The notes beneath the pieces were generated by a model that was not told the origin of the DNA, did not search any database, and saw nothing but the letters and a program-made list of their open reading frames with translations. This document shows positions 12,500-24,000 of a DNA stretch of 53,796 bases, piece after piece. The translations under genes and the position numbers were made by a program. The stretch is taken from the NCBI GenBank assembly GCA_019137255.1, contig WPDH01000500.1, forward strand, positions 1-53,796. Direction: 5' to 3'. Each line of letters starts with the position of its first letter. Within the stretch, counting starts at the first letter, position 1. The DNA is from Corinectria fuckeliana (taxonomy: Eukaryota; Ascomycota; Sordariomycetes; Hypocreales; Nectriaceae).

Positions 12500-14642
12500 T
12501 CCCTCGGACCCGTCGCGCGCTATCTCCACGCCACTTCGGCCTCCTCCACCACAAACCACCACCACCAGCATCCTCTCCCTCCACTCAATTCCGCGGTCCA
12601 CCCTCTGCTCCACGCTCTACGCTCCACGCTCCGCGCTCTACGCTGCAGTCCGCATCTCCCGTTCCCTGCACGCGTCCTCTGGTTAGCCAGTACAGCACTT
12701 GCCGACCTCCATGCGGTAGGTACCTTGGCTGCTAGTGCCATCACCTACTGCTCGTGGTGCATCAACGGCCGCGCAGCTGGGCCGTCGCCCTTTGGTCGCG
12801 CCGCGCCGCGCCACGCCTCGCCTCGCCTCGCCTCGCCTCGCCTTGGCCGCTACTTTGCAATCCATTTCTTCCGCCTCGTCCGTCCTCGTGTGCAAAGTTG
12901 CGGTGTTGAGTTTGGCGTGCGTCGCATCTCGCGCTTGCTTGCTTTTATTTTCTTGCTTGTCTTGCCCTTGGATCTGTCTTGCCTGCTCGTCATACGACAA
13001 GGCCCCCCCGCTCCCCTTGAAATCCCCAACTCCCAAGTTCCCAGTTCCCGTCGCAAAAGTTTTGATTGACTGACCGGCTCCATCCATCATCTCTCTTGGT
13101 GCGGCAGTAACTGGCCGGCCGACGGAACTTCTTTGTCGTTCATCACCCCTCCCTAATCCAACGCCTCCCTACTACGAAGTACATAGTATGTAATACCCCA
13201 ATAACTATCCACCGTCCGCTGGACCCTTCAGTCTCCGTCCAGCCCTCCCCAGCCAGGGCAATGCTGGTCTAGTTGGTCTGGCACAGCACGGGGCAATCGA
13301 AGGCAAGTCTGGCTAGCATCACGACTCGCCAGTCTCTTACGTATGTAGTACCTGTAGCCACGGCCCCCTGGGTACCTACCTAGGTAGCGAGTAGCCTGGA
13401 AGTAGGCCAGGTACCTCTGGCGGCCCTGGCTAAGGCGGTTCCATGTACAGTGACATTCACTTACTACTCCCCATCTCTCCAACGGCAGGCCAGAGAGGCC
13501 CTAAAAGGCGTGTGGGTTGCCTGGCACTTGGACGGCAGACAGAGAAAGGAAAAGGAAGAAGGGGAAAAAAACGGGATCGCAGGGGACCTCGTCGTCGACT
13601 CGTCCTTCGTCGACAAGATCCCCAGTCGCCGCCAGCAACCAGGTTCTTCACCATCCCTGGGCCCTGCTAGCTCCTCCGACTGTCAAAAGTCGGCAGGGTC
13701 GGTTCCTCAATTGGTTCCAAGTAGCCTCTCGTCGCTCGCCCACCCCGGCTCAGACCGTCTTTTCTGCTGTTGGAGGCTGTTCCGGTCCCCAGTTCCCAGT
13801 CCCAGTACCCCCAAACCGGAGTGCGCCAGTGGGCGCCAGTGCTGCGTTGCGCTCGCGCTTTACCTTACCTTACCACTTACCACACACTCACCCACTCACT
13901 CAACGTCAACATCATACCAAACCGTCAAACTTGGGGCCTCTCTCCCACTCCCACCTCCCATCCCATCCCATCCCCATTCTCTTCCTTTCTCTCGCCTTCC
14001 CGCCTTTCCGCCTCGCTCCGCCTCGTCTCGCGGCCCTCTCTGCTCCGTACTTCGTACTCAAGTACTTGTCCCTTGCGTCGCGTCTTGCCCCACCGTCGCT
14101 GGTCCCTAGACCGAAGGAGCTTGTCTCGTCGAATCTCCGTCTCTGTCTCTGCCCAACTGCTGATCCCGCCGCGTCGCCGGGGCCGCTCTGGGGCTTGCGC
14201 AGTTGCACCTGAGCACCTGACTGGTGGTGACTGGACCGGACTCGACGTCTTCTCAGCTCTCAGGCTCAAGCTCTCTGGCTCGAGCTCTCGTCTCGTCTCC
14301 TCAGCCTCTATTCGTACCATCTCAGTATCGACGGTACGGGGAAACGGTACTTGCTCTTACATGTCATCGTACCCAGTCGTTCCGGACACGCCCGCCCCCA
14401 TGCCGACCCGGTCTCTAAACTGCCAGTGTCAGTGCCATTGCTGAGGAAGGGCCCAATTACCACCCGCCCCTCCAGCTCCCGACTACCAGGAAGCTTCCAT
14501 CGCTCCCCCGGGACCCTCTCGCCTCGCCTCAGCCAAAGCTATCCATGGCCACCGCCTCTCTGTGGTCCTTGCTTTTCTCTTCGTCTCACTCCTGATTATG
14601 TGTGCAAGTACTGCTATACATATATAGCACACCAAGCCAAGC
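12500..14642 (+). promoter_or_regulatory. C/T-rich upstream region or leader of the Zn2Cys6 factor gene
   Basis: About 2.1 kb upstream of the transcription factor start is strongly pyrimidine-rich on the coding strand, with a (CCTCG)n run at about 12815-12840 and dense CTCC, CCTC and TCTC tracts. Pyrimidine-rich tracts are characteristic of promoters and 5' leaders of well-expressed fungal genes. Several overlapping open frames of 100-230 codons occur on both strands (for example at 13517-14212 and 13770-14444), but their Ser/Pro/Arg-rich composition follows from the base composition and I do not call them genes. If transcription starts far upstream, the leader would contain many upstream AUGs. 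A GTACTTCGTAC element lies at 14047-14057. Confidence 0.4.
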
Positions 14643-17600
14643 ATGGATCCAGCACCGGACAGTAAACGCCCTCGCCTTTCCTCATGGCCGGCCGGCACAC
14701 CACAGCAAGGCGTATCACTTCCGCATCCTCATCACCATCCTCAGTCGAACCAGCTTCCGCCTCCGCCGCCTCCCGGCGCACTACACCATCCCGTCTCGAA
14801 CCCGTATCAGCATTACCCTCCGCGAACAGCCGAACACTCGTCTGCGCCTCCGACGCCTGCCCCCGCCTCTGCTCCTCCGCCGCACCCCGAAGCTGATCGT
14901 CGCCATCATGAGCAAGAGCCATACGCTCCTATGCAAGACCACTATCGGCAGCAGCAGCACCCGCAGCAGCACCAGCTGCAACAGCAACAGCACCAGCAAC
15001 AACAACAACAGCACCAGCAACAACATCCTCAACAGCAACATCCACAGCATCCACAGCATTCGCACCCTCACCAGCCTCAGCACCAGCTTCCTCCCTCGCC
15101 GGCGCATTCATCCTACCCACAGTATCCCCCTCGGGATCCTCCTATAAAGCGAGACCCTTCCGAGGACCACCGCCGGCCAAGCTCTACGGGCCATGCGCCC
15201 GGCTCTGAGGGCTTGCCATCAACACCACATCTAGCCCACCCGCACCCACCTCCACCTCCTCCGGGTAGCTCTTACCCGGAGCCCCAACCACGACATATGA
15301 ATTACGATCAACCGGCGTCGATGCCCCCGACCCCGGGTGGCTACCGGAATTCTAGCTATCCCCCGCCTACCCCCGGTCCCGTGTCTCACCAGGGACCTTT
15401 CGAGCATGGAGGGTTTGCTGCACCTGGTGATCCATTTTACAGCGTCTACACATCACAGCAACCCAAGAAAAAGAACACCCGAGCATCGCAGGTTAGAATC
15501 AGCCTCTGTCTGACCTGTGGCGAAACACTAACCATCAGTTTTGTAGGCTTGCGATAGTTGCCGACAGCTCAAGGCGAAATGCGACGAAACGAAACCGTGT
15601 AAGACGTGTAAGGAGAAGGGCGTGGAGTGCAAATATCGAGATCCCGTGCCCAAAGCGTAGGCCTTCCAACCCCTCGACTGTCACTTTTTGCAAAACTAAC
15701 ACCTTGAGAGTAGCACCGACAAAGCCCAGGCTGACATTCTGGATGGGCTAACGACCGTTCAAAGTACCTTGGGTACTATCATGAACCACCTTGGACGATT
15801 TGACCAGAGGCTGGTTAAGATGGAGTCCCTGTTGCCCAAAAATGGCCCTGTACAGATGAAGCCTGAACCGGCAGTCGAGGAGGATTACAAGCGCCAACCT
15901 CCCTCGCCCTACATCACTAACGGATCTTCTGGGGGTGAAACTTACTATCAAAACGAAGGTCCCCGAGATCATCCCTCCTCCGACCACATGCCCTTGCGAA
16001 TGATGGCCGAAGACGAGATGGAAGTTGAACCAGGCCCACCTGTCCCTCCTGGAGAGCCTGCCATTCCAATCAACCACACGACTCTCGCTGGTCTGCTCCT
16101 GGAGTGGCCGTCGATCCGTGAGCTAACCAAGCACCATCTGGAGCGGGAAGGGATTCGATTTATTAGCGAATATCCGATCAGTCAGGAACAGAACCGAGGC
16201 GTGTTGATTGTATACGGACGCGGCGAGGACTCGCACCCATCACGACATGTCAGAGAACCGACCGATCACGGAACACTCGACATGGCTGACGATTCATCTG
16301 ATATGGCATCGCCATCACCCGCCGCTGATTGGGGCCAACTCGGTGGCCTCAGCCCTCCTGACCAAGTCGAGTACAAGGGTGGCGTTTTGGCGGTTGACGG
16401 AAATCCCGACTTCTCCGACTCCAAGGTGTGGATGTACGTGGAGAGCTTCAAGGAAAACATTCTGAACATGCATCCCATTATCCAACCTAAGCTGCTTGAC
16501 TACTGGGTTCGACATTTCTTGGATACCCTGCCCGCCTCCCACCCTAGATCATCCAAGCCACAAACCTCGAAGCCTACCTTCGCAGTTGGAGGAGGATCGC
16601 AGACGCCGACCGAAACCGCAGGAGGGAAGCGAAAGCGGTCACCAGGACCTGACGGATCCGAGCCCCCTACCCCCGCGCCCCAAAGGGCTGGCCGACCAGA
16701 CCGATCTATTCACAGCGCCCTAGTTCTTACTGTCCTCGCTCTGGGCAAGATTTGCCTTTTCCGGGATCATGTGCCTGACGTGGTGCACTCCACGGATCCT
16801 ATGCCCCACGGTAGTCCTATTACGCGCAATGGCGGCGTCCCGCCGTCGCCCACTCAGGGCTCTCCGCCGGCCTTCTCGTCTCACTCGCACTCCTCTGGGC
16901 TACCTTCTCCAAAGGAGCAAGAACGAGGAGTCCACAGCCGGCGCTCTTCCATCCATGGTGCAGGAGGCCTGCGCTCTGGGTATAGTTTGAAGAAGAACTA
17001 CGAGGTCATCCCTGGTCTGGAATATTTTGCGTACGCCACGGACATTCTCGGCAACCACAGCGGCGCATATAACAACATGAAGAACGTCTACGTCAACATC
17101 TTTGCTGGCTTATACCATGGCCAGTTGGGAAGGCCAATGGAGAGTTTTGCTTTTATCCACAAGGCTAGTCACAAGCTACAGGTCATTATGAGACCGAGCT
17201 TGGACAAGTTGCGAAGAATTAAGCGCAACAGCGAGTTCATCCAGGAGACAAAGTACAACCAGCTGGCCTTGACCTTCTGGACTTGCCTGCAACTCGAGAG
17301 TGATCTCATTGCGGAGCTTCAGCTTCCGCCTTCGGGGCTCCTGTCGTACGAAGAGGACATGCCGCATCCAAACATGAGTCTTCTCGAAGGCTACAACCAA
17401 CGAATCCTTGACAGCTACCCCGGACAGCTATATCTTCGAACACATCTCAACAGCATCCATCGCATGTTCTACGCCCCCGAAGATCCCAGCAAGGCTGGAA
17501 AGGACCAATTTAGAAACGTCGGTGTTGTGTCTGATGCCGTTTCGGGCATGCACTGGGTCGCTCCCAGCTTCGCCTTCCGGGAGGACGATGCGCCAGCAGA

Positions 17601-18343
17601 CGACATTCTGGCGGCGAGGTTGCGAGCAAAGTACTGGGGCGCCCAGGTGATTACCTATCGGCCTTTTGTCCGGCAGATTCTTCAGTTCTCACACTCGGTG
17701 AAGAACCACCCCTCCAGCCCCAACTTCCCCACAGTCAGCTCCGAGTTTCGACAAGACGTCATCGCTCCCGTGATTCACCCGAAGACGAGAACACACAACG
17801 ATATCGACCCTCAGGTTGTGGAGCTGGCTAAGAAGGGAATCAAGGCTCTGATTGAGAGCACCAGGGCTTTCCATGGGCTTGGTGACAGACGACCCATTAT
17901 CACCAACGTCTTTGGTACAGCGCATGCGTAAGTTGTTCATCCTCTTTAATCCCGTAACCCTTGACTGACAACCTCCCAGCCAATGGGGAAATCTGTTGGT
18001 TCTTTCAGCGGCCTACAAGGACCCTGTCCTTCACACGTACGTCGACGAAGAGCTCTTAAAGTCGCTTTTCCACAGGACCATCATGTTCCTGCGACAATCA
18101 GCCACAGCGACGAGCTCGCTAAGAATTGACATGCATATCCTGGAGGGTCTCCAAAGAGATCTCTTCGCGAGCCCGGACCCAAGGGCGAACTCCAGCTTCT
18201 CGAGTGGCACCAGCGCGCCAGGATACCACACCCCAAGGCCTGCGTCGATGGCTGCGCCTCCGCAGGTGCATCACGCAATGAACGATCAGGTGCTCCCACG
18301 ACCGTTGCCCCATCACTTGCAGGTCACCCCACATGGGCAGTGA
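14643..18343 (+). CDS. Zn2Cys6 fungal transcription factor
   Basis: Four exons fit: 14643-15491, 15547-15656, 15714-17927 and 17980-18343, encoding about 1,178 residues. The N-terminal 280 residues are Pro, His and Gln rich, with a polyglutamine tract at about residues 103-140, and resemble an activation or disordered region. Exon 2 encodes the complete binuclear zinc cluster, starting ACDSCRQLKAKC, with Cys spacing 2-6-5-2-6 (about residues 285-311). It is followed by a heptad-like segment (ILDGLTTVQ...) that is probably the dimerisation coiled coil. The middle (about residues 500-950) matches the fungal-specific transcription factor domain in general pattern, with an IHSALVLTVLALGKICLF helix and a GLEYFAYATDILG motif. 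The start chosen is the first ATG of the open frame. The factor should bind CGG-type half-sites in the nucleus as a dimer, but I cannot name its targets or a characterised orthologue. Family assignment is very strong; the regulated pathway is unknown. Confidence 0.9.
14948..15072 (+). repeat. CAG/CAA/CAC repeat encoding a Gln/His tract
   Basis: Interrupted CAG, CAA and CAC codons form a roughly 40-codon Gln/His-rich tract in the first exon of the Zn2Cys6 factor. Mixed codons suggest that the amino-acid tract is maintained rather than being only recent triplet slippage. Such tracts are common in fungal activation domains and often vary in length among strains. Confidence 0.8.
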
Positions 18344-21052
18344 TGAATGCAGTCTATCTCGGCCCTCAACATATACAATCGGCCGATTAAGGCATTGAAA
18401 TATTTCCTACCTTATAATCATCATGAACACGGCGTTTGGGCAAATGGTCTATCTTGGACCTGAGATCAGAGGCATCAAGTTATTTTACATATTAAGAATA
18501 CGAAGTACGGAGAGTTGCGTGGCCCTGAAGAGCACAGTACGCCACTGAGGCCACCTACTCTGAGATAGAGCAAATACCCCCCCTTGCGCACACCCAGCCC
18601 TTCCTCTTGTCGACTCGAAGACGGGTATACACGATGATTGGTCTTGCTGGTCGGGGCACCTGGTCGACTACCACCTGCAGTATTGTACCATCAGCAACGG
18701 CGCGTGGTAGAAGACTATTCCCCTCGGGTGCGAACCCGAACACTCGATTCTCTCTTGTGCGCACATGTACATACATATCTGTTTTATTTAGAGAGCTGCC
18801 GTCTACTTTTGTTTATATGGCTTGCATTGCGTGGCTTTGTTTTGTGTATTCGGTTGCGACAGCTTCGAACACGAATTTTTTGACTTGTTGCAACGTGGCA
18901 GGGGAAAACATGAAGGAGATCACTGGAAATACCGATGTCTTGCGGGGGCAGTTGGCAAACATTGGATATCATTATTGGAAGACGTTGGAAGGCCCACCAA
19001 GGGTATTCATTGCCCGGGCTATGCGGTATGGATGGGAGTGATGGCTGCGCCAGCCCTTAGATGAGAGAGTTCGAAGTGAACCGATTGACTATAAGTCCTT
19101 GGCAAACTTCGATGCCGTGTATATTCTGGGTATCAATGCATGAAAGATGATGACGTTCCCATAGCCTCAGGACGTCGGGGACGGTATCATATTTGGCATC
19201 TTTGGTGGAAGAATAGCATTGATTTGTACCATGACCATTCATTCCATCCTTTGCTCCGTATTGAATGAAACCACCTTCCAAAGGCCAGTGTCCGTTTTGC
19301 TGTGCAGTGTCTCTGATGTTGGAATAGGGGGGTTTTCTACGGCAATGGCAAACATCACCCCACTACTTAGATTCTAGAATATTTCTCGGACTAGGATAGG
19401 GAGGGCGAGGCGGGTATGCAGCTGGTGCTTTCCGCGGGCCTGGGGTCTTTGTTCTTCGTTCACTGCTATGCTGCATCGAGTTGGCGCGTCCCGAGGGCTT
19501 GGGAAACCGAACGCGAGATGGGGGGTGGGGAGTCTCCGGGGTTGGCGGCGGGAGGCGGCGATAGAGGCGGATGAGAGTCGGTGATGACGTTGGGAAGGGG
19601 AGGGGAGATTGTTTATCAAGGCGCCCAGTAATTACGGTGTGCATGCCTCTTCAAGGGACAATATCACTTGACCGCGGTTGGACGGATGGGCGAGAAATAC
19701 ACTACCGAGGCCATAATAGCACCACGTGAATAGAACGTCATTTCCATCCTCAAGTACGCTCAGCCTAGATCAACTTCCAACACTGTCCTCTTTCTTTCTA
19801 TTCTTATTTTTAATTATCTCATGACATGTAGAAAGACTGAGAAGGGTGTCAGTATTCCAATACATCAAAATATCAACCAGTAGATATCCGGTTTACATGC
19901 TGGTACTGTCCTCACAACTCTTGGCAAAGCACTGCGCTGAGCGCTCGGCGACTGGGCGTCGGCTCAGAGCCAATTCTCAAGAATAGTAACGTCGATCCGA
20001 ACGCTGTCCCTCGTTGGCAGCTTCGGATTTTCAATGGTTTCATCGCAGATTATATGGACGTATCTTGTCGGGAAAGTGGACGGCTGGATTAGTTCTTATC
20101 AGACTTAAGTCTGTGTAAGGCATCGTTATCGTTGTAGCCTGTAGGTATAGTTGGGTGGTTCTTTATCGACGGGCCTCTTTGAGTCAATGAACGGCACTAA
20201 TCTTAGTACTATCGTTAGGTGGTTTCCTACCGTTGGGACAGTCTCTTTAGATAGGCAGATCTACTATATCGCCTCATTTGTAATTATTATTTAGAACCAC
20301 TGACTAACAAGTTTTGTTGAGGGTTCCGTTCCTAGTCCATGGATCCTTGCATCGATTTGTCCTATCCATCAGTCCATTGATCAATCTATCCTCTGAAGAT
20401 GGCATCACGTCCCACTGTATAGTATATAATTACCATCGGAAGCCTTTAACACTCGAACTAAAACATGCCTCTTTTTCTTCCGCCGTTCCATTTCTCAAGT
20501 GATAACTCGGTCTCGCCCACTTATGATGGGCCATCCTCGCCTGCATCGCTCAGATGTGATCCTCTAGGGAAATGAGGAATAGTTCACTGTACAGTGTCTA
20601 ATAATAGTAACACACGTCGGCCGGGTAATAGATCGACGTATTTTGATCAGGATGGTGATGAAGTATGACGGATGAGGTTGACAATTATTTTGCTGGGTGG
20701 CCTCCGGCCTTTGCCTCACTTTAAAGTCACCATGCACTGCGGTTAGTTGCATCACCCCGGTGGGCAAGCTGCAGTGAGTAACAGTCATCGATAGAATACT
20801 GCATATATAAGAATATTTACGTTAATTGCAATTCTGTCTAGTCTCACCTTGCTTCTAGTGGTCGGCCTCCGGCAGTGAATCACGTTGGCCAAGGTTTTTT
20901 GTTTTGGCTCACATCCTTCTTTTCATCTACTGCCCGCTCCTCCTTTTTTTCTCACTTCTTTCTCATCTCACACTTCTCATCAACACTTCCTAGGTAGGTA
21001 CCTAGCAAATATCGCACAAGCCAAGACGTTCAAGGAGCAAGAACACGACACG
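18344..21052. other. intergenic region, 2.7 kb
   Basis: No supported gene is present between the transcription factor stop and the helicase start. The part from about 19,700 to 20,850 is noticeably more A/T-rich than its surroundings. A TACGAAGTAC element lies at 18499-18508. The helicase-proximal end (20,880-20,985) is a CTTTTTTCTC-type pyrimidine tract like those near fungal transcription starts. The 144-codon frame at 18607-19041 on the plus strand shows no family features. Confidence 0.6.
20989..21005. repeat. palindromic CCTAGGTAGGTACCTAG element
   Basis: A 17-base palindrome-rich element combines CCTAGG, TAGGTA and GGTACC. It lies 48 bases before the helicase start codon and so probably within its 5' leader. 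It belongs to the same motif set seen across other intergenic regions of the window. Confidence 0.6.
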
Positions 21053-24000
21053 ATGAGGCCGGAAGATATTCTCCTCGACTGGTACTCTACACGACACACC
21101 ATCAACGTCGACATTGTCGGAGATTTTGCCGGCGGTGAACTGTTTGCTATCCATGGAGAATCTCTGATTCGATATTGTATGACACAGTCTAGAGTGGATT
21201 TTCACGGTCTGTCCCCCCTCCCCCCTCCAAGCACTCGACCCCTATAAAGGCAAGGCAGTGACTGAACACATGACAGGCGGCTTCCAGCTCCTACATGCAG
21301 TGTATGCGGTGGAGAAGTTCTTGAATGAGCTTCAGAAACGAGGCTGCAACTTTGATGTTCTCTTCTTTCGAGACCTGGATGACGTTTGTGTCCCAGAGGG
21401 GGCAGCAGCCGCTGATGCACACAAGTACCACCTCACCCGGGCAATCCTTATTCGACATCTTGCTAGATCGGACATCCGGTCTGAGGTCCATGAGTTTGAC
21501 TCCCTCGAGAGTGACGACTGCAAGGATTACTTGTCGAACCATACCCTCCATTTCGTCCTCTGCCATGAAGGGGATGGAGATGAGGGCCCGAGGGTCATTC
21601 AACTGCGCCATCTGATCTGGAAGCTTTCCACCGGTGGGAAGCATGTTGCCCTAATCAACTACATCACCTGGCAGACTTCGAAGGTAAGCTACCAAATTAT
21701 CCAAGGGTCTAATGGAATCAAAGCTAATGTCAGTTAGGTGTTTGCTCATTTACTGAGCGGAACGAAAGGGGAGGTGGCTTTAGGCCCCATCATGCAGCCA
21801 GCACGCCCGCGCTCGGAATTTTCAGCACCTTCAACCGCACTTCTCGATACCTGTCTTGAAATCGACTCCCATGGTTCAAATTTGACACTGAGGGAATGGT
21901 TTGCAGTTCGTTTTTGTCGCGGCATACTCGAGCAACACCCATCAACCGAGACGATCAACAAAGATACGCTCGACCGGCTGCATGGACTGCTTCTGCACAT
22001 GGCCACGCTGCGACTATGTAGCCTGCAAGAAAGAAGATGCGAAGATAAAGGCATCAGCTTTGATGATGCCTCTTTCCTTCGTCTGTTTGCTGAGGTCTCC
22101 CAGGTCTGGGTTGAGAGACCCTCCACGGATCTTGGTTTGGACTGGGACCTCTTCGACCTCATCGATGGGCGAATCTACTCCTTCATGCTGGAAACAGTCA
22201 GGACTAACCGACCTGTCCCTGAACAGATTTCTGAAAATGCCCGAGGTCTCTGGAAGCAGGTTATCAGAACCAGCAGTGCTCTATCCGACGCAGACTTCGA
22301 CATTGCGTCTCGGTATAACATACCATCGGCCAAAGGAGCCGTCTCTCCTGCGGGACGCCCAGCGCTACTTTCATTCGACCACCCAGCATTCAACGGGTTT
22401 CTTGGGAGCATCAAGGTCAACGAAGCCCTGGAAACAGTGGACCCAGCTGCTGCAACTGTGTTTGAAGATCTTCATCACTGGCACAATACCAAGCCTGTCA
22501 TTTCCTGGCAGCAACCTCTTGGTCCTGACTTCTTTGCCAGAAGAAGGAATCAAAGACAAATGAGAGACATCATGAAGTACGCCGAGAGCCTTAATAACGG
22601 AGGCGGAAAGCTCCTCGAGCGTGAGACCATCGTCGTCGGGCCTCGTCATGTCCAGGGCTCAGCGGGGAAGGGAGCAAGGCCGGTGCCGGCGAAAGATGCC
22701 CAAAAGAAGAGTGGAAAGGCGCCTTCTAAAAAAGGCGGGAAAGGCGGGAAAGAGAATGCGCTCAGGGTTGCCCAAGATATCAAGAACGGAAAGATCCAGG
22801 CTCAGCGCGACAGTGCCATCCGGTTCTGGGCTGAGAGGTGCGCAGAGTTCCAAAAGGATCCAAATCTGGTCGGCCGCTATCTGAAGGTCGAGAAGCTTTT
22901 GTCCTCGCAGTCTCAGAAGGACTACTGCTCTCGCTCTCTTGGCCCGGAACTCCATCTTTACTTGTGTCACATTCTTAGCTGGATCTGGGTCGAAACTCGC
23001 AAGGGCGTGAGCGAGAGGTCTCCCCAAGGTAAGTTGGGCTCCCGTCAGAGACTCTGAAGTCACCAATGACTGACTTAGCTAGGCCTTTATCTCATTTCCA
23101 TGATGTGGAATTCCCTGCAGGCGATCTCGAGATCGGGACACTGCACGCCGGAAATTGCACATGCGGTGCAAGGGATAGCTACCAATCTTCGGATGCCTCA
23201 AATTGATGTTACTATCGGAGAGCCATCTCGGGAGTTGCCGTTCTTCACCGACACACCAAAAGGGTACGTAATTTTCTTTTTAGAACTCAGTCATATTGTT
23301 GTTCGCTTTATTAGGTTATGCTGTTGTTCCTTATAGTCTTAGTTTATCTTTAGGAGATATGGATTCTGGGATAGTTCAGCTACTGACATTCTTTCTTAGG
23401 ATCTACAAGCACGTATCGAAGCTTGTTCGAGATTATCGCATCCTACAACTAGAACATGGTGGCCCTTACATGGAACGGCGATTCGACTCGAAGCCTGATT
23501 CACGAGTACCATTCGAGCCCGACGCCTGGCAAAGAGAAGTTCTTGACTCAATTGACGCCAACGAAAGTCTTCTCGTTGTGGCTCCTACCTCGGCAGGCAA
23601 GACATTCATCTCGTTCTATGCCATGAAGAAAGTGCTCGAAGAAAGCGACGACGCAGTGCTGGTGTATGTGGCACCCACGAAAGCCCTGGTCAACCAGATT
23701 GCCGCTGAGATCGAAGCAAGATTCTCAAAGTCTTACCGTAACAAGATTGGCAAGTCTGTCTGGGCGATTCATACCCGGGACTATCGCATCAACAGCCCCA
23801 CTGGATGTCAGATCTTGGTCACTGTTCCTCACATACTGCAGATCATGCTACTATCGCCAGCAAATGCCAACACCCCCAATGCTTGGTCACGACGCGTAAA
23901 GAGAATCATCTTTGACGAGGTTCATTGCATTGGTCAGGCTGACGATGGCGTGGTATGGGAACAGTTGCTGCTGGTAGCACCGTGCCCCATCATCGCCCTC

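Noticed and set aside
13450..14444. several 200-230 codon plus-strand frames upstream of the Zn2Cys6 factor
   Set aside because: Three overlapping frames are open at once because the DNA is C/T-rich; products are low-complexity Ser/Pro/Leu/Arg.
18640..18760. tRNA-like GTGCGAACCCGAAC stretch
   Set aside because: No complete cloverleaf could be drawn; acceptor and anticodon arms are missing.
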